NCBI GenBank assembly: GCA_018369015.1
Contig: JAGZDD010000205.1
Coordinates: 1 to 6,366, forward strand
Direction: 5' to 3'
Length of the DNA stretch: 6,366 nucleotides
Source of the DNA: Clostridiales bacterium
GTDB lineage: Bacteria; Bacillota; Clostridia; Lachnospirales; Lachnospiraceae
Shown here one piece after another: positions 5,180 to 6,366 of this stretch. The notes under the pieces were generated by a model, which was given only the letters and a program-made list of their open reading frames with translations, had not been told where the DNA came from and searched no databases. Positions within the stretch are counted from its first letter, which is position 1. Every line of letters begins with the position of its first letter. The position numbers were made by a program, and so were the translations under genes.

Positions 5180-6043
5180 TCATGCCTTGCCAACAGAACC
5201 AAATAATTCCATCTTCTCTTTAACTGTTGCCTTAATGGCTTCTGCGCCCGGTGCAAGAAGCTTACGAGGGTCAAAGCCCTTACCTTCAAGATCCTTGCCG
5301 GCTTCGATATATTTACGTGTAGCATCAGCAAATGCAAGCTGGCACTCTGTATTTACATTGATCTTAGCAACGCCAAGAGAAATTGCTTTCTTAATCATAT
5401 CGGCCGGAATACCTGTACCGCCGTGAAGAACAAGAGGCATATCGCCTGTAAGCTGCTGGATAGCATCCAGAGTTTCAAAGCTTAATCCCTGCCAGTTTTC
5501 TGGATATTTGCCATGGATATTGCCAATGCCTGCAGCAAGCATCGTTACACCAAGATCTGCAATCGCCTTGCACTCATTAGGATCTGCAACTTCGCCCATA
5601 CCAACAACGCCGTCTTCTTCACCGCCGATAGAGCCAACTTCTGCTTCCAGAGACATTCCCTTTTCTTTGCAGATAGCAACTAATTCTTTTGTCTTAGCAA
5701 CATTTTCTTCGATTGGATAATGAGAGCCATCAAACATAATGGATGAGAATCCGGCTTCAATGCACTTTAAACAGCCTTCATAGGTTCCATGATCCAAATG
5801 TAATGCTACCGGAACTGTAATTTTCAATTCTTCAAGCATGCCATTAACCATACCTACGACTGTCTTATATCCTGCCATATATTTACCTGCACCTTCGGAA
5901 ACACCAAGAATAACAGGGGAATTTAATTCCTGTGCAGTTAACAGGATTGATTTTGTCCATTCAAGGTTGTTAATATTAAACTGACCAACTGCGTAATGGC
6001 CTGCCTTTGCCTTTGTCAACATCTCTTTTGCTGATACTAACAT
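5180..6043 (-). CDS. fba: Class II fructose-1,6-bisphosphate aldolase (zinc-dependent)
   Basis: 287 residues, the usual length for the short class II aldolases of Firmicutes. It catalyses reversible cleavage of fructose 1,6-bisphosphate to dihydroxyacetone phosphate and glyceraldehyde 3-phosphate in glycolysis and gluconeogenesis, in the cytoplasm. Visible active-site elements: LHLDHG (81-86) with catalytic D84 and zinc ligand H85; the EAEVGSIGGEEDG loop (133-145); zinc ligands H178 (GNIHGKYP) and H207 (VLHGGTG); and the substrate-binding KINVNTE (227-233). The ATG at 6043 is chosen because GGAGG lies seven bases upstream and MLVSAKEML is a typical family start; the frame is open for another 41 codons but only by reading into the repeat. 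Tagatose-bisphosphate aldolases (GatY/KbaY) share this fold and most motifs; with no galactitol or tagatose genes nearby, the glycolytic role is the better reading. Its promoter is not apparent and may lie beyond the window. Confidence 0.95.
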   Translation of the reverse strand: MLVSAKEMLTKAKAGHYAVGQFNINNLEWTKSILLTAQELNSPVILGVSEGAGKYMAGYKTVVGMVNGMLEELKITVPVALHLDHGTYEGCLKCIEAGFSSIMFDGSHYPIEENVAKTKELVAICKEKGMSLEAEVGSIGGEEDGVVGMGEVADPNECKAIADLGVTMLAAGIGNIHGKYPENWQGLSFETLDAIQQLTGDMPLVLHGGTGIPADMIKKAISLGVAKINVNTECQLAFADATRKYIEAGKDLEGKGFDPRKLLAPGAEAIKATVKEKMELFGSVGKA

Positions 6044-6050
6044 AATTTTT

Positions 6051-6055
6051 CCTCC
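6051..6055 (-). promoter_or_regulatory. Ribosome binding site deciding the fba start
   Basis: GGAGG on the minus strand, seven bases before the ATG at 6043, within TATGGAGGAAAAATT. It separates the true start from an in-frame upstream ATG at 6166 that lies inside the repeat and has no such site. Confidence 0.9.
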
Positions 6056-6194
6056 ATATTCAATATTTACTATGAAAGCTATCAAGTGGGCAGGGGCAAG
6101 TTTACTTGACCCTGCGTCTGCATATTTGATAGCCCCAAAGTATGAGCACGAGTTGCCGCCAGGCAACGGAAAGTGCGGCGCTGCGTGCCTGTGC

Positions 6195-6245
6195 TGCTAA
6201 GCGCCGGTGGCGCTTGTCCAGCAACGACCGAAGCGGAGCGTAGAC
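6195..6245 (+). repeat. Stem-loop plus 26-bp motif module in copy C (first)
   Basis: TGCT, then a perfect 7-bp hairpin AAGCGCC-GGT-GGCGCTT (6199-6215), then GTCC and a 26-bp motif starting AGCAACGACCG and ending GTAGAC. A module with the same plan and different stem bases begins at 6321. Confidence 0.7.
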
Positions 6246-6320
6246 CACGCGTTTAGCGCCGACCGAAGTGGAACGTAGACATACTTTGGGGCAGGATTGC
6301 GGGGTGCTAAGCGCCAGTGT

Positions 6321-6366
6321 TGCTGCGTGCCGGTGGCACGCGTCCAGCAACGACCGGAGTGGAACG
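6321..6366 (+). repeat. Stem-loop plus 26-bp motif module in copy C (second, cut by window edge)
   Basis: TGCT, then a perfect 7-bp hairpin GCGTGCC-GGT-GGCACGC (6325-6341), then GTCC and the start of the same 26-bp motif, AGCAACGACCGG. The TTGCT before and AGCAA after the hairpin can extend the stem around a GTCC bulge. Confidence 0.7.

Larger units (their letters stand above)
6066..6366 (+). repeat. Structured intergenic repeat upstream of fba, cut by the window edge (copy C)
   Basis: It begins TTTACTATGAAAG and continues with the stem GCTATCAA (6078-6085)/TTGATAGC (6126-6133). That stem encloses a 12-base-arm hairpin (6090-6101 with 6104-6115, one mismatch, loop TT). From CCCCAAAGTATGAGCACGAG onward it is nearly identical to copy A1 for about 75 bp, including the GTTGCC/GGCAAC hairpin. 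The core is longer than in A1, with three copies of the 26-bp motif (6220-6245, 6255-6280, and 6346 to the edge), and no tail hairpin is reached. It has no credible coding frame. It fills the entire visible upstream region of fba, so either the fba promoter is inside it or the repeat is transcribed as part of the fba leader. Confidence 0.75.

Noticed and set aside
6044..6166. A longer fba starting at the ATG at 6166
   Set aside because: The extra 41 codons read through repeat sequence. The family start and a GGAGG site both point to 6043.
6102..6350. An 82-codon minus-strand open frame upstream of fba
   Set aside because: It lies within repeat copy C, its composition follows from the repeat, and it has no ribosome binding site.

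Overview
The window looks like chromosomal DNA from a low-to-moderate GC Firmicute, most likely a Lachnospiraceae-type Clostridium. The reasons are strong AGGAGG-type ribosome binding sites, a short (287-residue) class II aldolase of clostridial type, clostridial AlkD-like and iron-sulfur-flavoprotein-like proteins, and RCC1-like repeats of a type familiar from gut Clostridia. The assignment comes from protein style and was not searched.

Layout: positions 1-450 hold no gene. They are a tandem run of a hairpin-rich, non-coding repeat: the tail of one copy, one full copy of about 287 bp, and the head of a third. A rightward flavoprotein gene (497-1444) follows, ending at a bidirectional terminator (1460-1513). 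It converges on three leftward genes, listed in transcription order: fba, class II fructose-bisphosphate aldolase (6043-5180); an AlkD-like DNA alkylation repair protein (4909-4178); and an Hsp70 ATPase fused to a seven-blade RCC1-like propeller (3949-1595). The spacers of fba are occupied by the same repeat family: a reduced copy lies between fba and the AlkD-like gene (4948-5135), and a copy running off the window edge lies immediately upstream of fba (6066-6366).

How the genes relate: I see no single pathway joining them. Aldolase is core glycolysis, the AlkD-like protein repairs alkylated bases, the flavoprotein probably moves electrons, and the Hsp70 fusion is probably a specialised ATPase. 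The AlkD-like gene could be read from fba through the repeat, whose long inverted arms end in a T-run right against the AlkD-like ribosome binding site. The Hsp70 fusion has its own extended -10 promoter.

The two most unusual things here are (i) the Hsp70 that has lost its peptide-binding domain and carries a propeller instead, and (ii) the repeat family, whose copies differ in sequence but keep their stems through compensating base changes. The latter suggests that the fold, as RNA or as a DNA hairpin, is what is conserved.
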